DNA from: Acidovorax sp. FJL06
GTDB taxonomy: Bacteria > Pseudomonadota > Gammaproteobacteria > Burkholderiales > Burkholderiaceae_C
DNA: 64,000 bases
Direction of reading: 5' to 3'
NCBI RefSeq assembly: GCF_003852545.1
Contig: NZ_QAJR01000014.1
Span: forward strand, 38,170-102,169
A program made the translations under genes and the position numbers. The notes beneath the pieces were generated by a model. That model made no database searches. It saw only the letters and a program-made list of their open reading frames with translations, and was not told where the DNA came from. Shown piece by piece: positions 27,453 to 37,066 of this stretch (position 1 is the first letter of the stretch; each line of letters starts with the position of its first letter).

Positions 27453-28339
27453 ACATCCTGCTCTTTGGCAAAGGCGGCCAGGTCGGCTGGGAGCTGCAGC
27501 GCAGCCTGTCGGTGCTGGGCACCGTCACCGCCTTGGACCATGACAGCACCGACCATTGCGGCGATTTTGCGAACCCGGCGGGGGTGGCCGACACGGTGCG
27601 CGCCCTGCGCCCGGACGTTATCGTCAATGCCGCCGCCCACACTGCCGTGGACAAGGCCGAGAGCGAGCCCGACTTTGCTCGCACGCTGAACGCCACCACC
27701 CCTGGCGCGATTGCGCAAGAGGCCGCCAGGCTCGGCGCCTGGCTGGTGCACTACAGCACCGACTACGTGTTCGACGGCAGCGGCAGCCGCCCCTGGGTCG
27801 AGACCGATACGCCTGCACCGCTGAGTGTCTATGGCCGCACCAAGCTCGAGGGCGAGCGGCTCATCGCAGAGGCCGGTGCCAAGCACTTGATCCTGCGCAC
27901 CAGCTGGGTCTACGCCGCACGCGGCGGCAACTTCGCCAAGACCATGCTGCGTCTGGCCCAGGAGCGCGAGCGCCTGACCGTGATCGACGACCAATGGGGC
28001 GCACCCACCGGTGCCGACCTGCTGGCTGACGTGACGGCCCATGCCATCCGCCACCTGCTGCGGCACCCCGAGGACGCCGGCCTGTACCACTGCGTGGCGG
28101 CCGGCGAGACAAGCTGGAATGAGTACGCCAAATACGTGCTGGCGTGTGCCCAGATTGCCAATCCTGCTATCGAAATAAAAGCAAAAGAGGTGGCGCCCGT
28201 TCCCACGAGCGCATTCCCGACCCCCGCAGTGCGCCCGCACAATTCGCGCCTGAATACCGGCAAACTGCAGGCCACTTTCGGCCTCGGCTTGCCGCATTGG
28301 CAGGCCGGCGTGGCGCGCATGCTGGCTGAAATTCTCTGA
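27449..28339 (+). CDS. rfbD: dTDP-4-dehydrorhamnose reductase
   Basis: Last enzyme of dTDP-L-rhamnose synthesis, reducing the 4-keto group with NAD(P)H. It has 296 residues: [44 protein letters not shown] (YxxxK) and [14 protein letters not shown]. Codons for about residues 239-256 fall within a copy of the dispersed repeat, in the variable C-terminal part ([20 protein letters not shown]). The conserved [12 protein letters not shown] follows intact, so the enzyme is probably functional. Confidence 0.96.
   Translation: MNILLFGKGGQVGWELQRSLSVLGTVTALDHDSTDHCGDFANPAGVADTVRALRPDVIVNAAAHTAVDKAESEPDFARTLNATTPGAIAQEAARLGAWLVHYSTDYVFDGSGSRPWVETDTPAPLSVYGRTKLEGERLIAEAGAKHLILRTSWVYAARGGNFAKTMLRLAQERERLTVIDDQWGAPTGADLLADVTAHAIRHLLRHPEDAGLYHCVAAGETSWNEYAKYVLACAQIANPAIEIKAKEVAPVPTSAFPTPAVRPHNSRLNTGKLQATFGLGLPHWQAGVARMLAEIL
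28163..28215 (+). repeat. Dispersed palindromic repeat, copy inside rfbD
   Basis: TGCTATCGAAATAAAAGC followed by GGCGCCCGTTCCCACGAGCGC aligns with the left AT-rich part and the GC arm pair of the family, with several changes. It is translated in frame. Confidence 0.5.
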
Positions 28340-28352
28340 ACGGCACCCTCAT

Positions 28353-29237
28353 ATGACGCAACGCAAAGGCATCATCCTGGCAGGAGGCTCCGGCACCCGG
28401 CTGCACCCCGCCACCCTGGCCATCAGCAAGCAACTGCTGCCGGTCTACGACAAGCCCATGATCTACTACCCGCTGAGCACCCTGATGCTGGCGGGGATCC
28501 GCGACATCCTCATCATCAGCACGCCGCAGGACACCCCGCGTTTTGCGCAGTTGCTGGGGGATGGCAGCCAATGGGGGCTGAACCTGCAGTACGCGGTGCA
28601 GCCCAGCCCGGATGGCCTGGCGCAGGCGTTTGTGATTGGCGAGGCGTTTCTGGATGGGGCGCCCAGTGCGCTGGTGCTGGGCGACAACATCTTCTACGGC
28701 CATGATTTTCACGAACTGCTGGGCAATGCGCAGCAGCGCACGGAGGGGGCCAGCGTGTTTGCCTACCATGTGCAGGATCCCGAGCGCTATGGCGTGGCTG
28801 AGTTCGATGCCCAGGGCAAGGTGCTGTCGCTGGAGGAAAAGCCCGCGCAGCCCAAGAGCAGCTATGCGGTTACCGGCCTGTACTTCTACGACAACCAGGT
28901 GGTCCAGATGGCCAAGGACCTCCAGCCTTCGCCGCGCGGCGAGCTGGAAATCACCGACCTGAACCGGCTGTACCTGGAGCAGGGGCAGCTGAGCGTGGAG
29001 ATCATGGGGCGCGGCTATGCATGGCTGGACACGGGCACGCACGAAAGCCTGCTGGAAGCCGGCCAGTTCATTGCCACGCTGGAGCACCGCCAGGGGCTGA
29101 AGATTGCATGCCCCGAGGAGATCGCCTGGCGCTCCGGCTGGATCGACAGCGCGCAACTGCAGCGCCTGGCCCAGCCCCTGTCCAAGAACGGCTACGGCCA
29201 ATATCTGCAGCGCCTGCTCAACGACAAGGTTTATTGA
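28353..29237 (+). CDS. rfbA: Glucose-1-phosphate thymidylyltransferase
   Basis: First enzyme of dTDP-L-rhamnose synthesis, making dTDP-glucose. The 294 residues have the nucleotidyltransferase motif [14 protein letters not shown], the metal-binding LGDNIFYGH region and VEEKP-like [10 protein letters not shown]. It is separated by 13 bases from rfbD and by 6 from rfbC. Confidence 0.97.
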   Translation: MTQRKGIILAGGSGTRLHPATLAISKQLLPVYDKPMIYYPLSTLMLAGIRDILIISTPQDTPRFAQLLGDGSQWGLNLQYAVQPSPDGLAQAFVIGEAFLDGAPSALVLGDNIFYGHDFHELLGNAQQRTEGASVFAYHVQDPERYGVAEFDAQGKVLSLEEKPAQPKSSYAVTGLYFYDNQVVQMAKDLQPSPRGELEITDLNRLYLEQGQLSVEIMGRGYAWLDTGTHESLLEAGQFIATLEHRQGLKIACPEEIAWRSGWIDSAQLQRLAQPLSKNGYGQYLQRLLNDKVY

Positions 29238-29243
29238 TCCGCC

Positions 29244-29789
29244 ATGCAAGCTATCCGGCAATCCATCCCCGATGTTGTGCTGATCGAACCCAAGGTGTTT
29301 GGTGACAGCCGAGGGTTTTTCTACGAGAGCTTCAATCAGCAGGCCTTCAACGAGGCCACGGGCACGAACCATTCGTTCGTGCAGGACAACCACAGCCGCA
29401 GCAGCCAGGGCGTGCTGCGTGGCCTGCACTACCAGCTGCCACCCCGGGCCCAGGGCAAACTGGTGCGTGTGGTGCGGGGGGCGGTGTTCGACGTGGCCGT
29501 TGACATCCGCAAGGATTCGCCCACCTTTGGCCAGTGGGTGGGCGCGCTGCTGACAGAAGACAACCACCGGCAGCTCTGGGTGCCGCCAGGCTTGGCCCAC
29601 GGCTTTCTGGTGCTCTCCGAGTCGGCCGATTTCCTCTATAAGACCACGGACTACTACAGCCCTGAGCACGAGCGCTGCATCCGTTGGGACGACCCGCAGC
29701 TGGCCATTGCCTGGCCTTCCGTGGAGGCCGCGATTCAGCTGTCGGCGAAGGACCAGGCGGGCCGGTGGCTGGCCGAGGCAGACCTTTGA
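29244..29789 (+). CDS. rfbC: dTDP-4-dehydrorhamnose 3,5-epimerase
   Basis: Third enzyme of the rhamnose pathway. The 181-residue cupin has the family blocks RGFFYESFNQQAFNEATG, the catalytic His in VLRGLHYQLPPRAQGKLVRV, and LWVPPGLAHGFLVLSE. It completes the four-gene set. The downstream glycosyltransferase frame overlaps its stop. Confidence 0.97.
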   Translation: MQAIRQSIPDVVLIEPKVFGDSRGFFYESFNQQAFNEATGTNHSFVQDNHSRSSQGVLRGLHYQLPPRAQGKLVRVVRGAVFDVAVDIRKDSPTFGQWVGALLTEDNHRQLWVPPGLAHGFLVLSESADFLYKTTDYYSPEHERCIRWDDPQLAIAWPSVEAAIQLSAKDQAGRWLAEADL

Positions 29790-30979
29790 CGGGCTCTCTG
29801 GCGCCTGCGTCCGAAGCTCCCGGCGCCGACGGCCCCCCGGCCGCACTGCGGATCGCCATCCTCGGGGCGCGGGGCATTCCGGCGAGCTACGGTGGCTTTG
29901 AGACCTTTGCCGAGCAGTTGGCCACGCGCCTCGCTGCCCGTGGGCACCAGGTCACGGTCTATGCCGAGGGCGGAGACCGCCCGGTCGCAGACACCGTTTA
30001 CCAGGGAGTCCGGGTGCGCACCCGGCGCCGGCCCCGGTGGGGGGCGGCTTCGGTGCTGGCCTACGACTGCGCCTGCCTGTGGGATGCGCGCCGTGGGTAC
30101 GACCTGGTCTACATGCTGGGCTATGGCGCCGCGTGGGCCTGCTGGTGGCCCCGGGTTTTTGGGGTGCCGGTCTGGATCAATGTCGATGGGCTGGAGTGGG
30201 CCCGCAGCAAGTGGGGCTGGGGCGCACGCGTTTATCTGCGCTGCATGGAATGGGTGACCACCAAGGTCGCCACACGCCTCATTGCCGATGCCGAAGCCAT
30301 CGCGCAGCGGTTCCGCCAGGCCTATCCGAGCGGAGCACCGAGCAGCTTCATCGCCTATGGCGCCGAGTTGGTCCAGGCCGAGGACGTCGACCCTGCGGTG
30401 CTGTCGGCATGGGGGCTGCAGCCCCACCGGTACATGCTGGTCGTGGCGCGGCCGGAGCCTGAGAACCATATCCTGGAGATCGTGCAAGGCCATGTGCGCC
30501 ATGGAGGCGACTGGCCCCTGGTGGTTGTGGGCGATGTGTCGGGCGCTACCCCCTATCAGCGGCAGTTGCTGGCGCTGGCAAGTGATCGCGTGCGTTTCGT
30601 GGGTGGCATCTACGACACAGGGCAGCTCAAAAGCCTGCGCGTGCATGCGGCCTGCTACCTGCATGGCCACTCGGTGGGTGGCACCAATCCGTCGCTGCTG
30701 GAGGCGCTGGCCTGCGGCAACTGGGTGATCGCGCACGATAACCCCTTCAATCGGGAGGTCGCACGCGACGCGGCAGAGTACTTCAGTACCCCCGAGCAAC
30801 TGGCGCGCAGCCTGGACCGGGTGGTGAGCCAGGGGGCGGCCCTGCAGGCCGAGCGCAGCCGCCGTGCACGTGGCATTGTGGCGGAGTACTACACCTGGGA
30901 TGGCATTGCAGATGCCTATGAAGCGTTGATGCGCGCCGAGTGCCTGCCCCGCCGTTCGTCGGCAGCGGTCCAGCGGTGA
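29786..30979 (+). CDS. DUF1972/GT4-like glycosyltransferase, probable rhamnosyltransferase
   Basis: The 397-residue cytosolic glycosyltransferase has the DUF1972 hallmark ILGARGIPASYGGFETFAEQLA near the N-terminus and a GT-B C-terminal half with GGTNPSLLEALACGN. DUF1972 members include capsule and O-antigen rhamnosyltransferases. The likely start is TTG 29786, overlapping the rfbC stop by 4 bases; the frame is open further upstream with no better start. Coupling to rfbC supports use of dTDP-rhamnose, but the linkage cannot be read. Confidence 0.85.
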   Translation: MTGSLAPASEAPGADGPPAALRIAILGARGIPASYGGFETFAEQLATRLAARGHQVTVYAEGGDRPVADTVYQGVRVRTRRRPRWGAASVLAYDCACLWDARRGYDLVYMLGYGAAWACWWPRVFGVPVWINVDGLEWARSKWGWGARVYLRCMEWVTTKVATRLIADAEAIAQRFRQAYPSGAPSSFIAYGAELVQAEDVDPAVLSAWGLQPHRYMLVVARPEPENHILEIVQGHVRHGGDWPLVVVGDVSGATPYQRQLLALASDRVRFVGGIYDTGQLKSLRVHAACYLHGHSVGGTNPSLLEALACGNWVIAHDNPFNREVARDAAEYFSTPEQLARSLDRVVSQGAALQAERSRRARGIVAEYYTWDGIADAYEALMRAECLPRRSSAAVQR

Positions 30980-31031
30980 GCGCCATGGCTGGCACCAGTC
31001 CACGTCGGCCCCGCATGACGAGGTGGCGCCC

Positions 31032-31985
31032 ATGAGCGCTGCGCTGGTCGATGTGCTGCTGGCCACCTACAACGGGTCGAAATACCTGGCGGACCAACTC
31101 GACTCCATTCTGGTCCAGACGCACCAGGATTTCCGGCTCCTGGTCAGCGACGACGGCTCGTCGGATGGCACCTTGGCAATCCTGCAGCAGTACCAGGCCC
31201 GGCTGGGCGAGCGCCTGGTCTTGGTGCCGAACCCCTTTCCCGGCAAGGGCGTGGTCCGCAACTTCGAAAACCTCATGGCGGCCAGCCTGGCCGATGGCGT
31301 GGCGCAGTGGGCGGTTTTTTCTGACCAGGATGATGTCTGGCTGCCCGAAAAAATAGCGTCATCGCTGGCGGAGATGCGACGGATCGAAGGCGATGACGGC
31401 AGCCATGTGCCCTGCCTGGTGCATTCGGATCTCACGGTGGTGGACGAGGGGCTGGTGGTGCTGTCCCGATCTTTCGCCCAGTACCAGCAGATGGAGCCGG
31501 CCACCTGCTCCCCGCTGTCGCTGCTGAGCGTGAACCAGGTGACGGGTTGCACCATGATGGTCAACCGGGCCTTGCTGAAAATGGCGCTGCCGCTGCCCGC
31601 CGAAGTCATCATGCACGACTGGTGGTGTGGCCTGGTCAGTGGCAGCGGGCGCCGGTCCTTCCTGGCGACGCCCTTGATCCTGTACCGCCAGCACGGCGCG
31701 AACCAGGTTGGTGCCAAGGACCGGGGGTTGAAGACTCGGTTGCGGCGCATGTTCACGGACGGCCCCGGGGTGGTGCGTCGGGTGAGGGGGCTGGGCCGTG
31801 CCACCTCTTTGCAGGCCCAGGCGCTGCAGCAGCGGCTGCGCGCGCAGGGGGTGGATGGGGGCTACGTGTCAGAATACCTCTCTTGGAGAGGCCAGCCTTT
31901 GTGGTCCAGGGTGACCAGCTACCGCCATTATTATGTCGGCCCCGAGCTGGATCGGCTGAGCCGCTGTTTGCTGTGGTTCAAATGA
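31032..31985 (+). CDS. GT2-family glycosyltransferase
   Basis: The 317-residue GT-A transferase has VDVLLATYNGSKYLADQLDSI, the nucleotide-binding VSDDGSSDGT and the metal DxD-like FSDQDDVWLPEK. This resembles rhamnosyltransferases of rhamnan chains, which fits the adjacent rhamnose genes. The ATG at 31032 follows GAGGTGG; a GTG nine bases earlier is possible. It is the last gene before the secretion operon, which starts 67 bases downstream. Confidence 0.9.
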   Translation: MSAALVDVLLATYNGSKYLADQLDSILVQTHQDFRLLVSDDGSSDGTLAILQQYQARLGERLVLVPNPFPGKGVVRNFENLMAASLADGVAQWAVFSDQDDVWLPEKIASSLAEMRRIEGDDGSHVPCLVHSDLTVVDEGLVVLSRSFAQYQQMEPATCSPLSLLSVNQVTGCTMMVNRALLKMALPLPAEVIMHDWWCGLVSGSGRRSFLATPLILYRQHGANQVGAKDRGLKTRLRRMFTDGPGVVRRVRGLGRATSLQAQALQQRLRAQGVDGGYVSEYLSWRGQPLWSRVTSYRHYYVGPELDRLSRCLLWFK

Positions 31986-32052
31986 CCCCCTCACAGGGTG
32001 AATTTTGATAATTCCAGGGTATCTGGTTCGGAAATGTGCAAAGGCGTAGGTA

Positions 32053-33780
32053 ATGAAGTCTTCGGCTGAAGTAATCGAAATGGAAAGCGTTGATGCCGCT
32101 GCGCCCAAGCTGGGGGAAATGCTGCTTGCCGAGCAGAAGCTCTCCCGCAACGACCTGGACAGGGCGCTGGAGGTGCAGCGCTCCATGGGGGGGCGGCTGG
32201 GCCGGCTGCTCATCAGTCTGGGTCTGGTTTCCGAGGGGGACGTGTATGCCGCCCTGGCGCGCCAGGCGGGGTTGCCTCTGGTGCGCCAGGACGGGTTTCC
32301 GAAGGACAAACCGGAAACCTCCAGGTTGAACACCAGCTTCCTGCTGGCCAACAACCTGTTGCCGCTCGGGGATGCCGACGGCACCGATGGCGAAAAATCA
32401 CTGCCCGACTTCGCGTCGGTGGACCCCAGGAGTGCGCAGCTTCAGGATGCCCTGCGGCTTGTGTTTGGGCAGGTGCCCCGGATCAGCTTCGGGCTTGAAT
32501 CCGAGATCTCCAGCCAGTTGAACGAGTGGTATGTGCAGGATGCGTCGCAGGGCGAAGACGGCGGGGGCGACCAGCCGGAGGCGTCGGAGTTCATCGAGCA
32601 CCTGCGCGATATGGCCTCCGAGGCGCCCATCATTCAGCGCGTGAGCCAGATCCTGGCGCAGGCCGTGGCTGCGCAGGCCTCGGACATCCACATCGAGACC
32701 TACGAAGAAAAATCGGTGGTGCGCATCCGGGTGGACGGAGAGATCTTTCCCATCGACGAAATCGACAACAAGGATGCGCCCGCGATCGTGTCGCGCATCA
32801 AGATCCTGTCGCAGCTCGACATCGCCGAGCGGCGCATGCCCCAGGACGGCCGCACCAAGCTGCGCGTGCATGGCAAGGAAATGGATGCGCGGGTGTCCAC
32901 CATTCCCACCATGTTTGGCGAATCGGTGGTCATGCGCCTGCTTGAAAAGAACTTCGACCTGCTCTCCCTGGAGAGCCTGCATTTCACGCCGCCCACGCTC
33001 AAGACCATGCGCCAGCTGCTGAGCGTGCCGCATGGCATTTTCCTGGTGACCGGGCCCACGGGGTCGGGCAAGTCCACCACCCTGTACGCCTCGATGCAGG
33101 AGCTGGAGGGTGAGAACCTCAAGATCCTCACCGTGGAAGACCCGGTGGAATACCGCCTGCAGTGGCTCAACCAGGTACAGGTGCAGCCCCAGATTGGCCT
33201 CACGTTCGCCAAGGTGCTGCGCTCCTTTTTGCGCCAGGACCCGGACGTCATCATGATCGGCGAAATGCGCGACGGTGAAACCGCCGAAATCGCTGTCCAG
33301 GCCGCGCTCACGGGCCATCTGGTCATGTCCACGCTGCACACCAACAGTGCCTTGGGGGCCATTGTCCGTCTCATCAACATGGGGGTGGAGCCCTATCTGA
33401 TCACGGCGTCGGTGGTTGGCGTGCTCGCGCAGCGCCTGGTGCGCAAGCTGTGCGACGAGTGCAAGGCGCCGCTGCTGCCGGAGCAGGCGCAAGCTGCTGC
33501 GGTGTCTCTCGGGGTGCCGTTGCCCCCAGGGCAGACCATGTACCGCTCGGTGGGCTGTCCCGCGTGCCGTGGCACGGGCTACCGGGGGCGGGTGGCCATC
33601 CATGAGTTGCTGGTCCTGACCGAGGAGGTCAAGAAGGTCGTGCTGGAGCGTGGTTCCTCCCTGGGCAGTGAGGATGGCGCCTATGCGGGGGGGAACTTGT
33701 TGCAGGATGGCGCCACCAAGGTCTTCCAGGGTCTGACGACCGCAGAGGAAGTCTTGCGCGTCGCTCGTCAAAATGATTGA
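32053..33780 (+). CDS. gspE: Type II secretion ATPase GspE
   Basis: Cytosolic motor that drives pseudopilus assembly. The 575 residues have an N-terminal GspE/MshEN domain (about 15-130), an Asp/His-box region, Walker A GPTGSGKST (334-342), the Walker B region PDVIMIGEMRD and a C-terminal zinc-binding four-Cys module (KLCDECKAP and CPACRGTGYRG). Genes follow in the order E F G H I J K L M N D, as in the Xanthomonas xps cluster. The ribosome site is weak (AGG). Confidence 0.96.
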   Translation: MKSSAEVIEMESVDAAAPKLGEMLLAEQKLSRNDLDRALEVQRSMGGRLGRLLISLGLVSEGDVYAALARQAGLPLVRQDGFPKDKPETSRLNTSFLLANNLLPLGDADGTDGEKSLPDFASVDPRSAQLQDALRLVFGQVPRISFGLESEISSQLNEWYVQDASQGEDGGGDQPEASEFIEHLRDMASEAPIIQRVSQILAQAVAAQASDIHIETYEEKSVVRIRVDGEIFPIDEIDNKDAPAIVSRIKILSQLDIAERRMPQDGRTKLRVHGKEMDARVSTIPTMFGESVVMRLLEKNFDLLSLESLHFTPPTLKTMRQLLSVPHGIFLVTGPTGSGKSTTLYASMQELEGENLKILTVEDPVEYRLQWLNQVQVQPQIGLTFAKVLRSFLRQDPDVIMIGEMRDGETAEIAVQAALTGHLVMSTLHTNSALGAIVRLINMGVEPYLITASVVGVLAQRLVRKLCDECKAPLLPEQAQAAAVSLGVPLPPGQTMYRSVGCPACRGTGYRGRVAIHELLVLTEEVKKVVLERGSSLGSEDGAYAGGNLLQDGATKVFQGLTTAEEVLRVARQND

Positions 33781-34981
33781 TTTTCAATACGATGGTGTGA
33801 TGCCCGATGGCAAGGCTTGCCAGGGGAGCATCCGCGCGCCGAACGAAGAAACCGCACGCTTGCGGCTGATCGGGCAGGGCGTCACGCCGGTGCGTATCGT
33901 GGGCGGGGCAGGAGCCCTGTCGCCAGACGCGCCCGAAAACCGTGGTGCCCGGCTCAAGCGCAGCGAGGTGCTGCTGTTCAGCCGTGAAATGGCGCACCTG
34001 AAGCAGGCGAACATGCCCCTCGACAAGGCGCTGGCCATGCTCAAGGAAACGGCCGACACCGACCGCCTGAAGGCCTTCATTGCCAAGGTGGAAGAGGGCG
34101 TGCGTGGCGGCAAGTCGCTGTACCAGTCGCTGCTGCCGTTTGAGCGCGACCTGGGGCGGCAGTATCTGGTGCTGATCCGTGCGGGGGAAACATCGGGCTC
34201 TTTGCACGTGGTTTTGAAGGAGCTGACAGCGCAGCTGGAGGCCGACGACAAGCTGCGCAACTACGTCATATCGTCCATGACCTACCCGGTCATCCTGCTG
34301 GTGGTGGCCGTGCTTTCCGTCGTGCTGCTGCTGGCGTTCGTGGTTCCCCAGTTCCGGGAGATCTTCGACTCCATGGGGGACAAGCTGCCGTACTCGACCC
34401 GGCTCGTGGTGGACCTGAGCGATCTGATCCGCTCGCACTGGATGGCCCTGCTGCTGGGCATCACGGTGGTGTTGTTCCTGGGGTCGCGCTGGGCGGCCAC
34501 GGCGGACGGGCGCTTGCGGCTCGACAGCCTGCTGCTGGATCTTCCCTTGTTTGGCAAGGTGCTGCGCAACCTCCAGTTCGCGGTCTACTTCCGTACCTTT
34601 GGCATCTTGCTGCAGCGCGGCGTGCCCATGGTCGATGCCCTGCGAATTGCGATCGACACGCTGACCAACACCGCCTTGCGCAAGGACATCGAGCCGCTGG
34701 TGGGTTTGGTGAAGGCCGGCAAGCGCCTTTCCACCGGATTTGTTTCACCCTATCTGGGAAAATCCAGCACGCCGCAGCTGATTCGTGTCGCCGAAGAAAC
34801 CGGGCAATTGGATATTACCTTGCTGGGTTTGGCGGACCGCTATGAAGATGAGGGCCGCCGGACCATGGGGCGCGTGCTGGCGGCCATGGAGCCTTTGATT
34901 ATCATCGTGCTGGGGGCTCTGGTGGCCTTCATTATTATCGCGATTCTGGGTGGCGTCCTGTCGATCAACGACACTATTTGA
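33773..34981 (+). CDS. gspF: Type II secretion inner-membrane platform protein GspF
   Basis: A 402-residue polytopic protein with two T2SF domains (about residues 70-195 and 270-395) and three membrane segments (about 168-190, 220-240, 370-395). SREMAHLKQANMPLDKALAML is typical. It bridges GspE to the pseudopilus. Its start overlaps the end of gspE by 8 bases. Confidence 0.96.
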   Translation: MIDFQYDGVMPDGKACQGSIRAPNEETARLRLIGQGVTPVRIVGGAGALSPDAPENRGARLKRSEVLLFSREMAHLKQANMPLDKALAMLKETADTDRLKAFIAKVEEGVRGGKSLYQSLLPFERDLGRQYLVLIRAGETSGSLHVVLKELTAQLEADDKLRNYVISSMTYPVILLVVAVLSVVLLLAFVVPQFREIFDSMGDKLPYSTRLVVDLSDLIRSHWMALLLGITVVLFLGSRWAATADGRLRLDSLLLDLPLFGKVLRNLQFAVYFRTFGILLQRGVPMVDALRIAIDTLTNTALRKDIEPLVGLVKAGKRLSTGFVSPYLGKSSTPQLIRVAEETGQLDITLLGLADRYEDEGRRTMGRVLAAMEPLIIIVLGALVAFIIIAILGGVLSINDTI

Positions 34982-35014
34982 TATTGAATATTTGATTGTT
35001 TGAGAAAATTCGTC

Positions 35015-35461
35015 ATGAATATTACAAAATTTCGCAATACCGAGAATGCCTTGAAAATCCGCCGTGCTTCGGGCTTCACCCTGATCGAGTTGCTGGTGGT
35101 GCTGGTGATCCTGACGTTGCTCGCGGGCCTGGTGGGCCCCAAGGTGCTCGACCAGCTTGGCGGCGCCAAGTCCAAAACGGCCAAGATCCAGATTTCTGAA
35201 ATCGAACAGAGCCTGGACCTCTTCAAGCTGGATGTCGGCCGCTATCCCTCCGATGCGGAAGGCTTGCGGGCCCTGGTCGAGCGGCCTGCCACGGCCCAGG
35301 GGTGGACGGCGCCCTATCTGAAAAAGGGCCTGCCTACCGACCCATGGGGCGCGGCCTACCTATACAAGAACCCCGGCCGCCATGGGGGCCCGGATGTGTT
35401 CTCTTTGGGGGCGGATGGCAAGCCTGGCGGCGACGGCGAGAACGCCGATGTCTACAACTGA
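35015..35461 (+). CDS. gspG: Major pseudopilin GspG
   Basis: A 148-residue prepilin with the class III leader cleaved after Gly20 (RRASG|FTLIELLVVLVIL) and Glu5 of the mature protein at residue 25. The C-terminal half has the GspG calcium-site style (TDPWGAAYLYKNPG, DVFSLGADGKPGGDGENADV). A TTG codon five codons upstream is an alternative start. Maturation needs a prepilin peptidase (GspO/PilD) not encoded in the window. Confidence 0.96.
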   Translation: MNITKFRNTENALKIRRASGFTLIELLVVLVILTLLAGLVGPKVLDQLGGAKSKTAKIQISEIEQSLDLFKLDVGRYPSDAEGLRALVERPATAQGWTAPYLKKGLPTDPWGAAYLYKNPGRHGGPDVFSLGADGKPGGDGENADVYN

Positions 35462-35505
35462 AAAACACCTGCAGCACAGGATGTCTACCCAGTGATCCGT
35501 ATCGC

Positions 35506-35997
35506 ATGATGGGGCGTTTTCGCGCGCACCCTGCAGGCCCGGCAAGCCAAGGGTTCACCTTGCTGGAGCTGCTGGTGGTGCTGGTGGTGGCTGCCATTGC
35601 GGTGTCGGTGGTCGGGGTGGGCGGACAGTCGTTCATGGAGCGATCCCGCTACCACCAGACCGTGCGCGATGTTGCCAGCCAGCTCCAGCAGGCACGGGCA
35701 CTCAGCGTGCGAGAGGGGCGGTCCGTGCTTGTCACCTACCAGCCCGAAATCCGCAAGCTCCTGATTGATGGACGGCTGTACCTCGATATTCCTGCTGCGT
35801 TGCAGGTCCAGTGGGACGCCATGGAGCGCAGTGCCGGGATGGCGTCGGGGCCAGGTGTCCCGCTCTTTGTGTTCAATACCGATGGCGGCGCCCGGGGTGG
35901 GCGCCTGGCGGTGTTGCGGGGAGGGCAGGGCGTGGCCTTTCGGGTGAACTGGTTGCTGGGCACGGTGGAGCAAGCCGCCGCCGTGGCCCCGTCATGA
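35506..35997 (+). CDS. gspH: Minor pseudopilin GspH
   Basis: A 163-residue prepilin: leader cleaved after Gly16 (ASQG|FTLLELLVVLVVAAIA), mature Glu5 at residue 21, then a GspH domain with FMERSRYHQTVRDVASQLQQ. ATG 35509 is an equally good start. The next gene overlaps it by 4 bases. Confidence 0.9.
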   Translation: MMGRFRAHPAGPASQGFTLLELLVVLVVAAIAVSVVGVGGQSFMERSRYHQTVRDVASQLQQARALSVREGRSVLVTYQPEIRKLLIDGRLYLDIPAALQVQWDAMERSAGMASGPGVPLFVFNTDGGARGGRLAVLRGGQGVAFRVNWLLGTVEQAAAVAPS

Positions 35998-36458
35998 CGG
36001 CGATGCACGGCCTGCTGCGCTGCCTGGGGCCCCGTTTCGGCGGGCGCAAGCCGGTGCTATGGGGGGCGCGCCAGCGAGGGTTCAGCCTGCTGGAGGCGCT
36101 TGTCGCCATGTCCATTGCCTCCATTGCGCTCGCCAGCCTCTATCGGACGGTGGGGCAGAGCTCCAAAGGCGTGGTGGATGTCGAATCCCGGATCGAGGCG
36201 GCGCTGGTCGCCCGCTCGGTGCTGGCCGGCAGCACGTTTGCCGAAGATGCAGAGCGTCAGCCCAGTGGCGCTGCGGGGGAGTGGCACTGGCATGTCCAGA
36301 TGCAGGCTCAGCAGATCCCCCTGCGGGAGGAGGATGGGCGGCCTGTGCCGGGGGCGCCCTTGCGCGCTGCCAAGGTCACCGTCGAAGTGACGCGTGGCAA
36401 GGATGGCCCGACGGTCATGACCTGGACCACCTGGAAACCCTACCGGTCAGCGCTATGA
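35994..36458 (+). CDS. gspI: Minor pseudopilin GspI
   Basis: A 154-residue prepilin with a long basic leader cleaved after Gly29 (ARQRG|FSLLEALVAMSIASIAL) and mature Glu5 at residue 34. It forms the tip complex with GspJ, K and H. It is coupled to its neighbours by 4-base overlaps on both sides. Confidence 0.9.
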   Translation: MTAMHGLLRCLGPRFGGRKPVLWGARQRGFSLLEALVAMSIASIALASLYRTVGQSSKGVVDVESRIEAALVARSVLAGSTFAEDAERQPSGAAGEWHWHVQMQAQQIPLREEDGRPVPGAPLRAAKVTVEVTRGKDGPTVMTWTTWKPYRSAL

Positions 36459-37066
36459 ACCGCCTTCCCCATAACCGGTCGCGCGGTTTCACCCTGCTGG
36501 AGTTGCTGATTGCCCTGGCCGTCACGGCGGCGGTGGTCGCGCTGATGTTTGCGGGTTTCGGCGTGATCGGCCGCTCAGAGGAGCGCAATCAGCGCGTGAT
36601 GGACCGTTCGGAGCGCATGCTGGTGGTCAGCCAGTGGCTGGGGCGCAAATTCGATGCACTGCGGCTGCTCAGCCGGCGGGATGGGAATACCTTTGTCAAT
36701 TTCTTCAGTGGCAACGCCGCAGGTGTCATATGGGTGGCCCCCTTGCCCGAGCGCGGTGATGCGGGCGGGCTCTATGTGTTTCGCATGAGCCCTCTGCGCC
36801 ATGACAACGGCCGTGTCGATCTTTCCGTCGAGGCCGTTCCTTACGACGGCGCGCTCATGGCGCTGGACTGGGGCAGTGCCTTGCGTGAGACGCTGCTGCG
36901 GGATGTGCGCACCCTGCAGTGGTACTACCAGGATGGCCGCACGGGCGAATGGGCGCAGCAGTGGGATGCGTCCAAGGCGGGTTATCCCGCCCGGGTCCGG
37001 GTCGAAATTGCCGACGAACGCGGCGCCTGGCCGCCCCTCGTGTTTCCTTTGGCGAGGGCCCGGTGA
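36455..37066 (+). CDS. gspJ: Minor pseudopilin GspJ
   Basis: A 203-residue prepilin: leader cleaved after Gly11 (RSRG|FTLLELLIALAVTAAVV), mature Glu5 at residue 16. The size is typical for GspJ. The gspK start shares one base with its stop (TGATG). Confidence 0.9.
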   Translation: MNRLPHNRSRGFTLLELLIALAVTAAVVALMFAGFGVIGRSEERNQRVMDRSERMLVVSQWLGRKFDALRLLSRRDGNTFVNFFSGNAAGVIWVAPLPERGDAGGLYVFRMSPLRHDNGRVDLSVEAVPYDGALMALDWGSALRETLLRDVRTLQWYYQDGRTGEWAQQWDASKAGYPARVRVEIADERGAWPPLVFPLARAR